The translations under genes and the position numbers were made by a program. Below the pieces are notes generated by a model, which did no database searches, was not told the DNA's origin, and saw only the letters and a program-made list of their open reading frames with translations. From Neostapfia colusana (lineage: Eukaryota; Streptophyta; Magnoliopsida; Poales; Poaceae): a stretch of 64,000 nt of DNA. The stretch lies in assembly GCA_030760725.1 (NCBI GenBank), contig JASWHV010000004.1:50187136-50251135 (forward strand), read 5' to 3'. Of the stretch, positions 11,400 through 24,200 are shown in pieces; positions within the stretch are counted from its first letter, which is position 1, and each line of letters opens with the position of its first letter.

Positions 11400-13143
11400 T
11401 GTAGAATCGAAGTACACGTGTAAAGCTACCAGAGGGGGGGCGAATGGTAGATAAAAACTTTTCAGCGGAAGCAACAAAACACCCTTCAGCAGAAAACCGA
11501 TCTGCTAAAGAAACCGTGTGTGCGACTAATCTAAACATGTTCAACTGTGACAAAACTAGTATAGATTGTATAGAATGAAGTAACAAATACTTCACAACAA
11601 GAATCATAAAAATCCGTTGAGAGAAACTCAAGTTACGATCGAAAGATCGAACAAAGGTCAATCTGTCCTACGCAAGAAAAACAGTTCTGGAATACTACAA
11701 AGAAACTCGTGTAGATCAGACCCCCCAAATTCAATGACCGTGAAATTTTCATAGATGATAGATAATCAAGTTGTGAAGACAACCCGAAAAGAATCACATC
11801 AATTGGATCTGTAAAACTCGAGTTATGATAAAACCACCAAAGCAAGGTAGTGCTGAACAGAAACTCGACGAGAAAAACTTTTCTGAAACAAGTCGGACGA
11901 ACAAGGCACAAAAGTTCCTTTAGAATACGAATTTTATTTATCAAAACACAAGAGGAACAGCCCCAAAGTCGTGCACGACGAGCTCTGGCCTCCCTTGCTT
12001 ATATAACCAGCCCGAAGGCCAACTCAACTAAAACTAGGACTCCTACTCCTACTTGGATTCAAACTGTAACTTTCCAATACTGCTTAGGACACTTCTATAC
12101 GCAGATAGAAGCAATCTTAAGACTTCCAAACACCTTAGGAACGTATCCCACATTCCAAAAATAACTCAAATTCGTGACGCACATGAAATCCTATCATAAC
12201 CAACTCAAAACTTTCCATATTTGAGTCAAACACGACTCAGCCGCAGCCTGAGTACATAACCTAGTCGGTTGGGCCTTCCCGACCAATTCTTTACGTCCAC
12301 ATCTCTTCATCATGCCTTGGAACCATGCAGCCACGTATATTCACTCCTTGCACACATGCAAACATCTTCCAACGATGTCCAAGATACCTTCATATGCATT
12401 GTTCTTGATTCAAACATACTGCACAACCTCCCGATCAACTCAACCACAATTCCTCCCGAACTTGGTTGTTGAACCTCATCTTCTTCCTAAGACTAGTTCA
12501 ATGGATCCCGTCACCAGCCATGTCTTGAACTCAAGCAACACCTGCACATGAATAAACAACCAATACTTCCGAGCACAAGTCCTCGACTTGACACTTGTTA
12601 GTTCCAAAACTACAACATCTTACGTGAGCACCTCACATAAGCATGTTGTAAACCATAGTAAAATGATATCAGCCATAACCAACAAAACACACCAAAAACT
12701 TAGTAAAATAATACTAAGCAAACTTTCCATAAGAGTAAAGAAAGTTCAAAGCATTGCAAGTTAAAAGCAGAACCATTGCAATCAAGCTCCGAACCTTACC
12801 AAAGCTAACCGGACCTTGAACCGGAGCTTACCAAAGATAGTCGGACCCAGTGTCGGAGCTTACTAAAGCTTAGTCGGACCTAGCACGGAACTTACCAAAG
12901 CTAGTCGGACCTAGCACCGGAGCTAGCAAAAACAAGTCGGACCTAGCCAAAATAAGTCAGACCTAGACAAAGCAAGTCGGACCTTACGTCGGACCTTGCC
13001 GGAGCTACCCAAAACAAGTTGGACCTATCGTCGGACCTTGCAGGAGCTCGGACCTAGAGTTGGACCTTGTTAAAAAGGTGTTTTGGTAGTATTCAAAACT
13101 TTTATCGTCAAAGCCAATGTATTCAGCACACATAGGTCTCACA
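11400..13143 (-). repeat. C1 5' LTR
   Basis: This is the right copy, upstream in the element's own direction, with a TATATAA box on the minus strand near 11999-12006 and the U3 repeat cluster at 12790-13070. It begins TGTAGAATCG and ends CTCACA on the plus strand and is followed by the target duplication GCTCC (13144-13148). Confidence 0.92.
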
Positions 13144-13148
13144 GCTCC

Positions 13149-14090
13149 GCACGATGGAGATGAAGTTCGGGCTGCTCCAAGTGAGTGAGCAGCGCAAGAC
13201 TCAGTTTGTGGTCCAACAGCTTCAAGGATCCGCAAGCGCTTGGTGGGCGAACTACTGTGCCTCGCAACCCACCGAGCGAGTTATGACCTGGGCGGAATTC
13301 TGGACGGCCTTCAGGGCCTATCACATACCGCCGGGTATTATGAAGAGGAAGACGCAGGAGTTCCTTCGCCTGCAACAAGGAAGCAGGAACGTGCAGGAAC
13401 CCTCAAGGGTGTTCAATGATCTTGCACTCTACGCTTCTTATCACGCCGATACCGACGGGAAGCGGCAGGATCATTTTTATCAGGGGCTTAACCCACTCCT
13501 AAACGACAAGCTAGCGATGTTCAATCGCAGCAGCCTCAATGATATTATGATGCTGCGATTGTTCAGGAGGACTCCGACAAGGAGTTAGCAGCGGCGGAGA
13601 GGAAGTGAAGTGCGCCACAAAACAGTGGAGAAGGAGGTGGTCCTTCTCAAAAATACCAGATGGTGAATCGTTCACCAGCGGGTTAACGCTGGCAGTCACC
13701 GCGGAGGCCGATGCCATTCCGCAGTCGGCCATATTCTCCACCAGCATTCAGGTCGGCACTGCCAGCACCACCTCCGCAGCAACAACAGCAGCAGCGGGCA
13801 ATGCCGCGTGCGTATGCACCTCAGCAGCGCATGTCGGGCTTTCATCCCTCAAGCACCAGCCAGGCAACAGCCACATGCTACAAATGTGGTCGCCCAGGAC
13901 ACTTCGCCAACAACTGCCCTGAGAGGCAATGCGGCGGAGTGGCACCGCAGTTTCCGGGGAGGAATCATCCCAGGAACCCCACTAATGTGCGGCGGGCAAA
14001 TCCTAGGCCCGACACCGTCCAACAACTTGCCATAGAGGACGTGCCGGAGGGAGAGCCAGTCCTTGCGGGTATGTTCCAACTCCACCAACA
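13149..14090 (+). pseudogene. G1 gag, 3' part
   Basis: The Gag domain resumes exactly where C1 cut it (MEMKFGLLQVSEQRKTQF, ASAWWANYCASQ, FRAYHIPPGIMKRK, FLRLQQGSRNV). A Q/P-rich linker and the zinc knuckle CYKCGRPGHFANNC (about 13875-13916) follow. A one-base deletion near 13548 shifts the frame relative to G4, and stops near 13608 and 13685 interrupt the following frame. Confidence 0.88.
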
Positions 14091-15357
14091 TCCCGCCATA
14101 GTATTATTTGATTCAGGTGCCACGCATATTTTATTAGCCAAGCTTTTATTGCTAAACACAGCTTGCAAATACTACCCACCGAGAGTCCCTATTTGATTTG
14201 TTAACCGGGTGGGAAGAATTCAGCAAGCATGATGGTTTCCAAAGTACCATTATACTTAGAAGGTAGAGTATACCCCACGTCCCTCATAGTTTTAGAGGGA
14301 CAGAAGGTTGATGTCATCTTAGGGATGTCGTGGTTAACCTGCCACGGCGCTGTTTTAGACACCGTCCTCCGAGTCGTGCATTTGAACTTAGAAGTGCACG
14401 AGCCACACTCTTTATTTATGGACAGTCCCGAAATAAAACTTCCAAGTATATATCAATCCACAACCATCAGATTGGAAGACATTCCAGTAGTCCGTGAGTT
14501 CCCTGACGTGTTCCCAGATGATTTACCAGGGATGCCGCCCGACCGAGAGGTGGAGTTCAAGATTGAACTTGCACCGGGAACTATGCCAATATCCCAAAGG
14601 CGGTACAAGATGGCGCCCAAGGAATTGGCGGAACTAAAGACACAGTTAATAGACCTGCTGGAGAAGGGTTTTATTAGGCCGAGCTCCTCGCCATGGGGCT
14701 GTTTGGCATTATTCGTGAAGAATAAAGATGAGACATTGTGGCTTTGCGTGGACTATCGTCAACTAAACGCCATAACCATCAAGAACACGTTCCCGTTGCC
14801 ACGGATCGACATGTTGTTCGATCAGTTGGTCGAAGCAAAGAACTTTTCCAAGATGGACTTAAGATCTGGGTACCATCAGATTAAGATACGGGCTGAGGAT
14901 ATTCCGAAGACGGCTTTCTCGACGAGGTACGGACTTTATGAATACCTGGTCATGTCCTTCGGCCTCACCAATGCTCTAGCTCACTTCATGTACTTGATGA
15001 ACTCGGTATTCATGCCGGAGCTGGACAAGTTTGTCGTGGTCTTCATCGATGATATATTGGTATATTCCAAGTCAGAGTAAGAACACGAGAAGCATCTGTG
15101 TATAGTCTTGCAACGGCTGCGGGATCACCAACTATACACAAAATTCGGCAAGTGCGAATTCTGGATTTCGCAAGTGCCTTTTCTCGGACATATTATTTCA
15201 GCGGAAGGCATCGCTGTAGACCCGAGTAAGATCACACAAGTGCTGAATAGGAAGTCCCTGAGAACTGTTCACGAGGTACGGAGTTTCCTCGGACTCGAGG
15301 GGTATTATCAGATGTTCATTCCAAACTTCTCAAAGATTGCCAAGCCTATGACAGAGC
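14091..15357 (+). pseudogene. G1 protease and reverse transcriptase
   Basis: The protease site FDSGATH (near 14108) is intact. A frameshift follows near 14140-14200. From 14229 an open stretch of 283 codons holds the protease C-terminus (DVILGMSWL) and reverse transcriptase, with LPGMPPDREVEF, FIRPSSSPWG, CVDYRQLNAITIKN, FSKMDLRSGYHQIKI and the catalytic FIDDIL near 15045. A TAA at 15078 interrupts the thumb region. The connection domain (FLGHIISAEGIAVDPSKI, VRSFLGLEGYY) continues to the G2 insertion. Confidence 0.88.
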
Positions 15358-15718
15358 TGTAACACCCCAAAATCTGTTAAGAGGGGAATTTAAAAAAAAT
15401 TTGGACGTATTGCATGTGGTGCAGAAATTCAAATTCAAATTGGAATTCCAATTCAAATCAAAACAGAAAAGAAATGGAAAAATAAAAAAGAAAAAGAAAA
15501 ACCCCACCGGCCAATGCGGCCGAAACCCACCAGCCGGCCCACTCTCCCCGCGCCAGCCCCGAACCCGCGCCCCTCTCTTACTCTCATTGACACGCGGGGC
15601 CCGCATGTCATCCCCCACCTCTCGCGCGCTCGGCCAACCCCGGGACTCTCCTCTCTCCCAAATCCAGACAACCTCCGAAAAACCGCGCCAACAGCCCGAT
15701 CTTCGGCCCCGGACACTG

Positions 15719-15726
15719 CTATATAA
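15719..15726 (+). promoter_or_regulatory. G2 5' LTR TATA box
   Basis: CTATATAA is followed by a GC-rich presumed 5' UTR. The same box is at 24923-24929 in the 3' LTR. In the G6 LTR the matching site is mutated. Confidence 0.7.
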
Positions 15727-17284
15727 CCCAGTTGATCCTCCGCCGCCTCCCCTCGTGAAATTCCCGCACCGAAACTCGCCGAATTCCCCAGCGCACTCCA
15801 ATTTTCTCTCCAGTGAGAACCAAAGCTTCGATCACCGTTTTCTCTCGATCCTTGCTCGGGTTTTCTGATCTAACGCGCCGATCATGTTCCACCGCCTCTG
15901 GGGAATCACGCAGGTGCAGAAAACTCGGTGTTTTGCAATCTAGACGAAGCTCCGGCGAGCATCGCCGCTATTTCATCTCGGACCTCGCCGCCGACCGTCT
16001 TCCAGGACCTCCGAGCTCAAGAAAAACCCCGAGGTGAGATCCCCGACCTCCCCTCTACCGCTCTATGCCATGAAATCCCAGTTTTAGGAGGTATAGACGA
16101 AGATCCGAAGTTCTCCAGCGAGATCGCCGCCTCCTGCCGCCGCGCGCCGCCGGGCAGCGCCGCCGCGCACGGTCAGGGCGACGTGGCCCCCTGAGGCCCG
16201 TCCATTTTAAATCGTGCGGTTCCTATTAGATCTAACCCGTACCGCTTCGCGTTATAATCTCAGTCGTCTGTTTTAAATCGGACAGTCCACGTCGGCCCCG
16301 CATTATAAAGGCCGGGATTCTTACGCGCTACCCCCTGGGGATCTCGGAAAACACGAGCTAGCCCCGGAAACTTCTGATCTAGCCCCTGGAACTTCAGAAA
16401 TTCGTGTAAATTCATTAAAAATCAGTTTTAGCCCTTGGACTTAATAAAAATTAGGAAAACCCCTCTGTTATGTGTATTTAGACCCCTGGAAATTTATGAA
16501 ATAATAAATTAGACTCTGTAGTAGGGTGGATTTACCTTTTTGACCCTATATGATATTAAATTCAGAAATTTGAATATGTGATTAGGATTTAAATTTAAAA
16601 GGTGAGGCAAACACATTGTTAATTCAAATTTAAACTCTCCTAGCACTTGGAAAACTTTAGAATGAGTTAAAAATAGATTTTAAGCTGAAAAGAATCTGTC
16701 TAATTGATTGTTCACCTTTATTAGTTATAGGGACACATTTTTAGGTTAGGAAATAATTCTGAAAATTGGTAAAATAAATTTAAATTAGTTCACATCAGAG
16801 GAGAAGTTCAAAAATATATTATTTAATATTTTAGATCTGAAAAACTCACTTTTAGGCATAGAAAGTAAATCTGAAAAATATAGGAAAATGGGTATGCATA
16901 ATTAGAAAATGATAGATGAAGTCTATAACTCCAAAAACTTCATTTTAGGATTTGGTAGAAGATCTGAAAACCTATTTGGAGTAGGAAATTACCTTTCATG
17001 CAAACTTGGTAGCTAAGAAGTGTATTAATTGAATATAAGGAGTTTGTTCAAATTGGAAATTCATATATAGTGTGCAAACAGAAATCTGAATACAAAAGTT
17101 AGAGATCATATACATATGTTTAAAAATGCATGTAGGCTAAAAATCAACACATCTAGAGTAACCACAACACTTAGAAATGTGAATGACTATCATATGTATG
17201 TTTGTGTGGGTTGTATGAAGTGAAAGTGTGAACTATGTCTTATGTATTGTTGTTTTCTTTTGCTATGTGTATTGGCATGAGTAG

Positions 17285-18507
17285 AACCTGCCCCAGAGCA
17301 AGTTCTTCCCTTCCAAGACCAAGACTTTCCATTCCCAGAGCAGCAGGAAAAAGGCAAGTGTCCTTGACCACTTTGATCCTATACTTGGATATGTAGATAG
17401 AATTATTTGCATTGTCAATTGAAATATGAAACCCATGCTAGGAAGTTTCCGTAGAATTGCATTACCTTGTGTCCTTGTAGCTTGGGTTGGGACTTATTTT
17501 ATCATGTCATTTATTATTATGCTTATGGTTAGCCATGCTTAGAATGGGATAATTGGGATATGAGATCATCAATTTATTTACCTTACTCTTGAATGAGATA
17601 TTATGAGTTATGTAGAGGTAGGGATCGAGGCAAGTTGAATGATTTGGTTGGTGCTGGGTGCATGAGACTTGGGTTTGTGTTTAGTACTTGCCTGGATCCT
17701 AAGGACCGGTTCATGGAGCATGTAACCTGGCTTTACCGTGCCAACCACATGCTGAGATGGGGCAGCTTGGCCAATTAATTAGGTGTATCCCTGGCTTAGT
17801 ATGGGTGTGTGGGATGGTGCGAGGAATAGGTGTCAGCTGGACTACCATATGAACCGCAAGGCTCAAGAGGGGGCTACTGCAGCGGGGTTGGAGCCTCTTG
17901 TATGCTGGTAGGGGTGAAACCTCAATGGGCCCACACTCGTCGGGAATCCCTTTGTAAAGGCTTCATAGTGATCTCCTGGCTACACGCCTGGGAAGTGTGA
18001 ATGTGGTTCGCGTCCACTGGCATAATGGAGGTTCTTTTAGTCCACCCAGCAACGGGGGATAAAATCACTACATGTGGGTACAGTGGTGCAAACTCTGCAG
18101 AGTCAAAACTGTCATGACAGCCGTCCTCACGGTCAAGAGCGGCTTGGACTTCTTCATGATTAGAGGATGATGACTGTGGAAGTTGTGGATGTTAAGCGGG
18201 GAGCTTAACATTGGAAATGATGCTATGGTTACTTGATATTGATGATGGGTTGGGAGATTGGGATCCATTTCACCTGTGTAGTAATGTAGGTGCTTATTGA
18301 GCTAAGGTGATAGGTAATAATTGCGTAGTGCTTTAACCATGAGTTCAACCTCTCCTTGCTCTAGCCATGCATGACATAACTTTCCCACACTTGCTGAGTA
18401 CCAACGGTACTCAAACTTGCATATTTGTTGGTTTAAATTGCTGCTCAGGTCAAGGGGATGATGTGGTGTTCAATGACCAAGACTTTGGACCCGAAGAAGG
18501 ATTCTAG
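17285..18507 (+). CDS. Putative spliced LTR micro-ORF, G2 5' LTR (exons 17285-17353, 18449-18507)
   Basis: Exon A follows GAGTAG and ends AAAAAG|GCAAGTG, a good GC-type donor. Exon B follows TGCTGCTCAG, a strong acceptor, and ends in TAG at 18505. Joined, they read without a stop in one frame: an acidic, Gln-rich peptide containing DQDFPFPEQQ across exon A and DDVVFNDQDFGPEEGF at the end. Each exon A begins with two bases of a split codon, and upstream of the acceptor the frame is closed by TGA, so a further 5' exon would be needed. I see no obvious initiator ATG. The same arrangement recurs in G3, G4, G5 and G6. Function unknown. Confidence 0.5.
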
Positions 18508-18758
18508 GTTCATGGAGTCCCCCGGGCAACGCCTGTGACGAAGCCCACAAGATTTATATTCCGCTGCTATTTTATTTACATGTTATGAACTTGTTATCGT
18601 CCATCGAGACGTATGCGATGTAAGACTTATTTATATTCGACACCTGGCTTGTAATAAATGATGCTTCATTATTTGTCATCACATGTATGAGAAAATGATC
18701 CTGGCATACATGTGATACTCACTCGGTTGTTCTTCGGATAAACCGGGTGTGACAGAAG

Positions 18759-18770
18759 TGGTATCAGAGC
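18759..18770 (+). other. G2 primer-binding site (tRNA-iMet)
   Basis: TGGTATCAGAGC lies four bases after the LTR end. Confidence 0.93.
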
Positions 18771-18972
18771 CAAGGTTGCCCGTAGGAACGTGGACCTAGG
18801 TAGAAATGGACGTAGTTAAAGACCTTATTTTCTTAAAAACTATTTTACAAAAGTGTGGGTTGAAGGTGTTATTTAATGGGGTCACTTTATTCATCTTACC
18901 CCAACTTTTATTTAAAATACAATTTTTGTTTAAACCCTTATCTAACTTAATTTTAAATGCTTTATGTTTTAG

Positions 18973-19743
18973 ATGGTTCGCATGATCCGCACCGCTCGCA
19001 AGTCCACCGGAGGGAGAGTTCCTATAGTTACCCTTGCCCTGAGAGAGGAGAATCGTCCGGTGACGTACCACTCCTACGGGTTGGCAGTAGGATGCTTGTT
19101 GCGCCGCCTTCGGCGTATGCTCCACGCCGCCGGCAATACGGGCAAGCTAATCATACACTACAGCTCCACCCGGACCATTCGTGAGAAGCGGGAAGAATGG
19201 AGTTCAGAAATTAGGATTATCCATGAAAATCAGCTACTCAAGATCCACCGCTCTCCAGCTTGTCGAGTGACACAGGTCGATGCCGAGAAGGATGTCATCT
19301 GGGAGGCCATCACCTGCCAGAGTTACATCTACCGTCGCCACCTGGACAGGACTGAGTACATGTATGTCCTCCAGCGTGAGAGTGGTACAACAGAGTATAA
19401 GTACCCGCCAGTGCAGCAGGGGACTTCCCATGAGCACATGGACCTGTGCTTGGAGGATGCTGCTATGCTCAGCACTCGACTGCAGGAGTGTCAGCAGGAG
19501 CTTCAGGATGTTCGTTACACCCTGAAGGAGACTGAGGCATTGCTTCGAGGCAGCTTGAGGGCGAGAGAAAGAGGAGATGGGAATGAACTTTGTGTCACCG
19601 TGAATGACACATGGACTCCTGACTCCGCAGATCGCCGGGCGAGCAGGCGTCGCCGCACTTCTCCACCAGCAGCTTTCCCACCCAAAGCGGAGTCAGAGGG
19701 CAGCCGCAATAATGAGGAAGACCCCGAGGAGCCAGCTCAGTGA
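18973..19743 (+). CDS. G2 orf0, intact 256-residue protein of unknown function
   Basis: This is the longest undamaged gene of G2. The ATG sits directly after TTTATGTTTTAG, an acceptor-like site, as in G1 and G4. The N-terminus is basic (MVRMIRTARKSTGGR). The middle part is globular with IIHYSSTRTI and CQSYIYRRHLDRTEYMYVLQRE. It is followed by a coiled-coil-like helix (LEDAAMLSTRLQECQQEL to LRGSLRARERG, about residues 158-200) and a charged, Pro/Ser-rich tail ending EEDPEEPAQ. I recognise no catalytic motif and no zinc knuckle. The layout (globular N-terminus, coiled coil, acidic C-terminus) mirrors orf0 of G1/G4 although I see little direct sequence similarity. A nearly full copy is in G6 (52701-53470). 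Confidence 0.75.
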   Translation: MVRMIRTARKSTGGRVPIVTLALREENRPVTYHSYGLAVGCLLRRLRRMLHAAGNTGKLIIHYSSTRTIREKREEWSSEIRIIHENQLLKIHRSPACRVTQVDAEKDVIWEAITCQSYIYRRHLDRTEYMYVLQRESGTTEYKYPPVQQGTSHEHMDLCLEDAAMLSTRLQECQQELQDVRYTLKETEALLRGSLRARERGDGNELCVTVNDTWTPDSADRRASRRRRTSPPAAFPPKAESEGSRNNEEDPEEPAQ

Positions 19744-20062
19744 TACGAGTTGTGTAGAGTCCTTTCCCATAGTTCAGCAGGTTATCGAGTAGGCGATTCA
19801 ATACATTAGTTAACGGTGTGTTAATGTTTGGTGTGTGACGTGAGTTGTGGAAGCCATGGGCATTTGTCCACAACCTCGTCTTCAGGTTGTTTTGATTTGA
19901 TGTGTGAACCCCTACGAATTAAGAGTGCATTTATTTTTGCGTGAGACATGAAACCCTCAGAAAATATAAATATAATAAGGTCTCAAAACTTTAAAGTTTA
20001 AACAAGCAAATTGGGAAGTTAGTACGTAATGCTTTAAATTGACATTTGGTTGATCATGATAG

Positions 20063-21235
20063 ATGGCCGGAAGAGGAAAGGGTCTTGGTGCCAACCCCGC
20101 CAACAACAACGATGAGGCCGGCAACCCTCATCTCTCTAGAGGACAAGACAGGGGTGGTCGCCGTGAAGGAGTTGATCCCATCCACCAAATGCTTGAAATC
20201 AGAATCAGCTCATCCAGAGCCTAACTCAAGTGGTGGCCAGCTTGCATCAAGTTCCACCTCCACAAGCTGCACCACGCCAACCACGGTTGAGTGAGTTTCT
20301 AGGGACTCAACCTCCAAAGTTTGCAAGTGCTGCTGAACCTCTAGAGGCAGATGATTGGCTAAAGACCATTGAGAGCAAAATGAGGATCATACAATGCCAA
20401 GGGTATGAGAGGGTGCTGTTTGCCTCTCACCAATTGCATGGACCTGCTGCTGATTGGTGGACCGCTTACGTGGCCGCCCATCATGACCCTGAGAACATCA
20501 CTTGGGAAGAGTTCAAGCGTAGTTTCCGCAACCATTACATACCAAGGGATGAACTCAAAAACAAGAGAAATGAGTTCTTGGGGCTGCAGCAAGGAAACAT
20601 GACCGTGAGGGAATACCTCACTAAGTTCACCCAACTATCCCGTTATGCACCACGGGACATCGAAACTGATGAGCAGAAACAGGACTGCTTTGTGGAAGGA
20701 CTTACTGCGGAGATGCAATGTGCAATATCCTCCAATGAGTATGAAAGCTTCCAAAAGATGGTAGACAGAGCATTTGTAGTGGAGAGGAAGCTGAAGGCCT
20801 TGGAAAATGAAAACAAGAGGAAGGCGGGATGATCACACCAAGCCTCGGGTAGCAACACACGCCCACGTCTGATGCAGCAACCCGCAGGGCAGACGAGCCG
20901 TGCTGCGGTACCCTACTCAGCACCGAGAGGGTACAACCCGAACTTCAGACCTCCGTCAGCACCAGCACAGCCACAACGTCAGTTTGTACAGCAGCCTCGC
21001 CCCACATATCAACCTCGACCAGCAGTACAAGGACCCCCAAAGCAACCCCAAGACAACAAAGGCCAGGAACCTAAGCTTGGGGTGCAATTCTTTAACTGTG
21101 GTGAAGTGGGGCACTACACCCATAAGTGCCCAAAGAAGAAGCCCGTGCAGCCGCAACAGCTGAATGTGATGCGAGGGCGGGTGAACCACATGACCATGGA
21201 GGAGGCGCAAGAAGCACCCGACGTGGTAGTTGGTC
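20063..21235 (+). pseudogene. G2 gag
   Basis: The start MAGRGKGLGANPANNNDEAG is followed by a one-base frameshift near 20198. The Gag domain then reads RLSEFLGTQPPKFASA, EADDWLKTIESKM, FASHQLHGPAADWW, FRNHYIPRDELKNKRNEF, FVEGLTAEMQ. A TGA lies at 20830. The Pro/Gln-rich linker leads to a zinc knuckle near 21090 whose first Cys is replaced (FFNCGEVGHYTHKC). The knuckle normally binds RNA, so this change alone should impair it. Confidence 0.88.
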
Positions 21236-24200
21236 TGCCAATTTACACATTGCAACCCTGTTGTTTGATTCTGGTGCTACCCACTCGTTCATTGCTCAAG
21301 GGTTTGTTAAGAAGCATGATCTAGCAACAACTCAAATGGACCATATGCTAGCAGTAAGCTCTCCAGGTGGAGAAATAAGGACAAGTGTGTCCCAAGGTGA
21401 ATCTAGACACTAATGGGGTAGTATTTACTGCAAACCTCATAGTGATAGATTCACCACGGATAGATATTATTTTGGGTATGGACTGGTTGACCAAACATAA
21501 AGGAATCATCCATTGTTCAACAAGAACGGTGGAACTAACTCACCCTAGTGGCACTAGAGTAGAGTTCATAACCATACAAGAGCCTAGGAGGGACATTAAA
21601 CTCAATCAAGTTGAGGTGGAAGTGGAGGAGATCAGGATTATCTGGGAATATCCAGACGTTTTTCCGAAGAAGTTGCCAGGTATGCCTCCCGACCGTGAAG
21701 TGGAATTCACGATTGAGCTAGTGCCTGGAACAGCTCCGATATACAAGAGACCTTATCGGATGGACTCCAAACAGCTGGAAGAACTCAAGGAACATTTAAG
21801 AGAATTGACAGAGAAGGGGTACATTCGTCCTAGTTCCTCACCATGGGGAGCTCCAGTGATATTTGCGCCCAAGAAGGACAGGACCCAAAGGTTATGCGTA
21901 GACTACCGTGCGTTGAATGAAGTAACCATCAAGAACAAGTACCCATTACCCCGCATTGAAGACTTGTTTGACCAGTTGAGGGGAGCTTGTGTGTTCTCGA
22001 AAATTGATCTCAGGTCAGGATACCACCAACTTAAGATAAGGTAAACAGATATTCCAAAGACAGCTTTCGTATCTCGGTACGGACTGTATGAATACACCGT
22101 TATGCCTTTCGGGCTAACTAATGCCCCGGCATACTTTATGTATCTCATGAACAAGGTATTCATGGAATATCTGGACAAATTTTTGGTGGTTTTCATTGAT
22201 GACATTCTCGTCTTCTCCAAAGATGAAGAAGAACATGAGGAACATCTAAGGTTGGTGTTGCAAAAGCTGAGAGAACACCAACTATATGCCAAGTTGAGCA
22301 AGTGTGAGTTTTGGCTGAAGAGAGTTCCCTTCTTAGGACATATAATCTCGGAGGGAGGAATCTCCGTAGATCCCTCCAAGATCGAGGATGTGCAGAAGTG
22401 GAAGACCCCTGAGAATGTCGAGGAAGTTCGAAGCTTCTTAGGATTGGCTGGGTATTATCGACGGTTTATCGAGGGATTCTCCAAGATTTCGAGACCCCTC
22501 ACCAAATTGTTGGAGAAGGGAATCACATTCACATGGACACCGCAGTGTGAGACGAGTTTTCAAGAGCTGAAGAAAAGATAGACAACAGCCCCAGTGCTAG
22601 TTATGCCAGATATGCAGAAGAACTTTTCAGTGTACTGCGATGCCTCTTGAAACGGGTTGGGATGTGTTCTCATGCAAGAGGGGCATGTCGTGGCTTATGC
22701 GTACCGGCAGCTCTGGAAACACGAGAAGAACTATCCTATGCATGACCTAGAGCTAGCCGCAGTGGTACATGCGTTGAAGATTTGGCGGCATTACTTGATG
22801 GGGAAGAGGACAGAGATATATACGGATCATAAGAGCTTAAAGTATATTTTCACACAGCCAGATCTCAACCTTAGACAAAGGAGATGGTTAGAGCTAATCC
22901 ACGACTTTGATGTGGGCATCAATTATCATCCTGGGAAAGCGAACGTCATGGCAGATGCTTTAAGCCGGAAGGTGCAGGTCAATAGGTTGAGCTTGAAGGA
23001 CATGCCTACAGAATTGAAGGAAGAGGTTATAAAACTCAATCTATGTCTGGTGAATAGTGGTGAGGCCATCGCCATGGAAGTGGACTCCACATTAGAGCAA
23101 GACATGCGTGATGGTCAAAAGAATGATGAGAAGATACAAGAAATCAGAGAACTCATCAAGGATAATAAAGCCCCTGGGTTCAGAGAGGATGAACAAGGTA
23201 CGGTGTGGCACGGGAAAAGAATCTGTGTGCCTGAAGTGAAGGAGATCCGTGAATTGATTTTGATGGAGGCTCATGATTCCGACTACTCCATTCATCCTGG
23301 GAGTACGAAGATGTACCATGACCTCAAGAGCAGGTATTGGTAGTATGGCATGAAGCGAGATGTCGCGGAACATGTTTCCCTATGTGACACATGTCAGTTG
23401 GTGAAAGCAGAACATCAACGACCCGCAGGATTATTGCAACCACTCAAAGTGCCTGAATGGAAATGGGAAGAAATCGGTATGCATTTCATAATGGGAATAC
23501 CTAGGACAATCAGGATATGATTTGATATGGGTCATCATCGACAGGCTAACCAAGTTAGCTCATTTCATTCCCGTGAAAGAAAGCTACAGCGGATCCAAAT
23601 TGGCAGAATTGTACATGTCAAGGATCGTGTGTTTCCATGGAGTGCCCAAGAAGATAGTGTCAGATCGAGGGACACAGTTCACCTCAAGGTTCTAACAGAA
23701 GTTACATGAAACCATGGGAACTCATCTGAATTTTAGTTCTGCCTATCATCCCCAGACTGACGGACAGACGGAAAGAACCAATCAGATCCTTGAGGATATG
23801 TTGAGAGCGTGTGCGCTCAAGAACAACAGGAGTTGGGATAAGAACTTACCGTATGCGGAGTTCTCGTATAACAACAGCTATCAGGCTAGTATGAAGATGT
23901 CACCATTTGAGGCTTTGTATGGGAGGAAGTGCAGAACTCCCCTATTTTGGAACCAAACGGGGGAAAGTAAAGTGTTTGGGCCCGAAGTACTACAAGAAGC
24001 CGAGGCGAAAGTGAGGGAAATCCGCAACAACTTGAGGATAGCACAGACACGACAAAAGAGCTATGCCAATGTACGGAGAAGAGAGCTCATTTTCAACGTG
24101 GGGGACTATGTCTATCTTAAGGTGTCCCCTATCCGAGGACTTCGTCGGTTCAAGGTGAAAGGGAAGTTATCACCTCGATACATCGGACCCTTTCAGATTC

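Larger units (their letters stand above)
3535..13143 (-). mobile_element. C1: Ty1/copia (Sirevirus-like) element
   Basis: C1 is a full-length 9.6-kb insertion in G1 gag. Terminal repeats of 1743 and 1744 bp both begin TGTAG and end CACA on the plus strand, flanked by the duplication GCTCC. Genes read on the minus strand in copia order: gag, protease, integrase, reverse transcriptase/RNase H. The long Gag with two zinc knuckles and several purine-tract copies before the 3' LTR fit the Sirevirus (Opie/Ji/SIRE) lineage. The coding part is broken by stops, frameshifts and a large deletion, so it is non-autonomous. No envelope-like ORF is seen. Confidence 0.93.
15358..18754 (+). repeat. G2 5' LTR
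   Basis: This LTR has a GC-rich promoter region, a TATA box at 15719, a GC-rich transcribed region to about 16200, then about 1 kb of AT-rich sequence. Two exon-like blocks lie at 17285-17353 and 18449-18507. A donor-like CCCGAG|GTGAGAT sits at 16032/16033. Relative to the 3' LTR it lacks about 40 bases near 16838 (present around 26042), a deletion next to short ATTTAATATT repeats. Confidence 0.93.

Noticed and set aside
15401..16194. Pro/Arg-rich ORFs in the GC-rich part of the G2 LTRs, repeated at 24679-25433 and 56278-57043
   Set aside because: All frames are open for composition reasons and the frames are not kept between the three copies. I treat the block as promoter and 5' leader.
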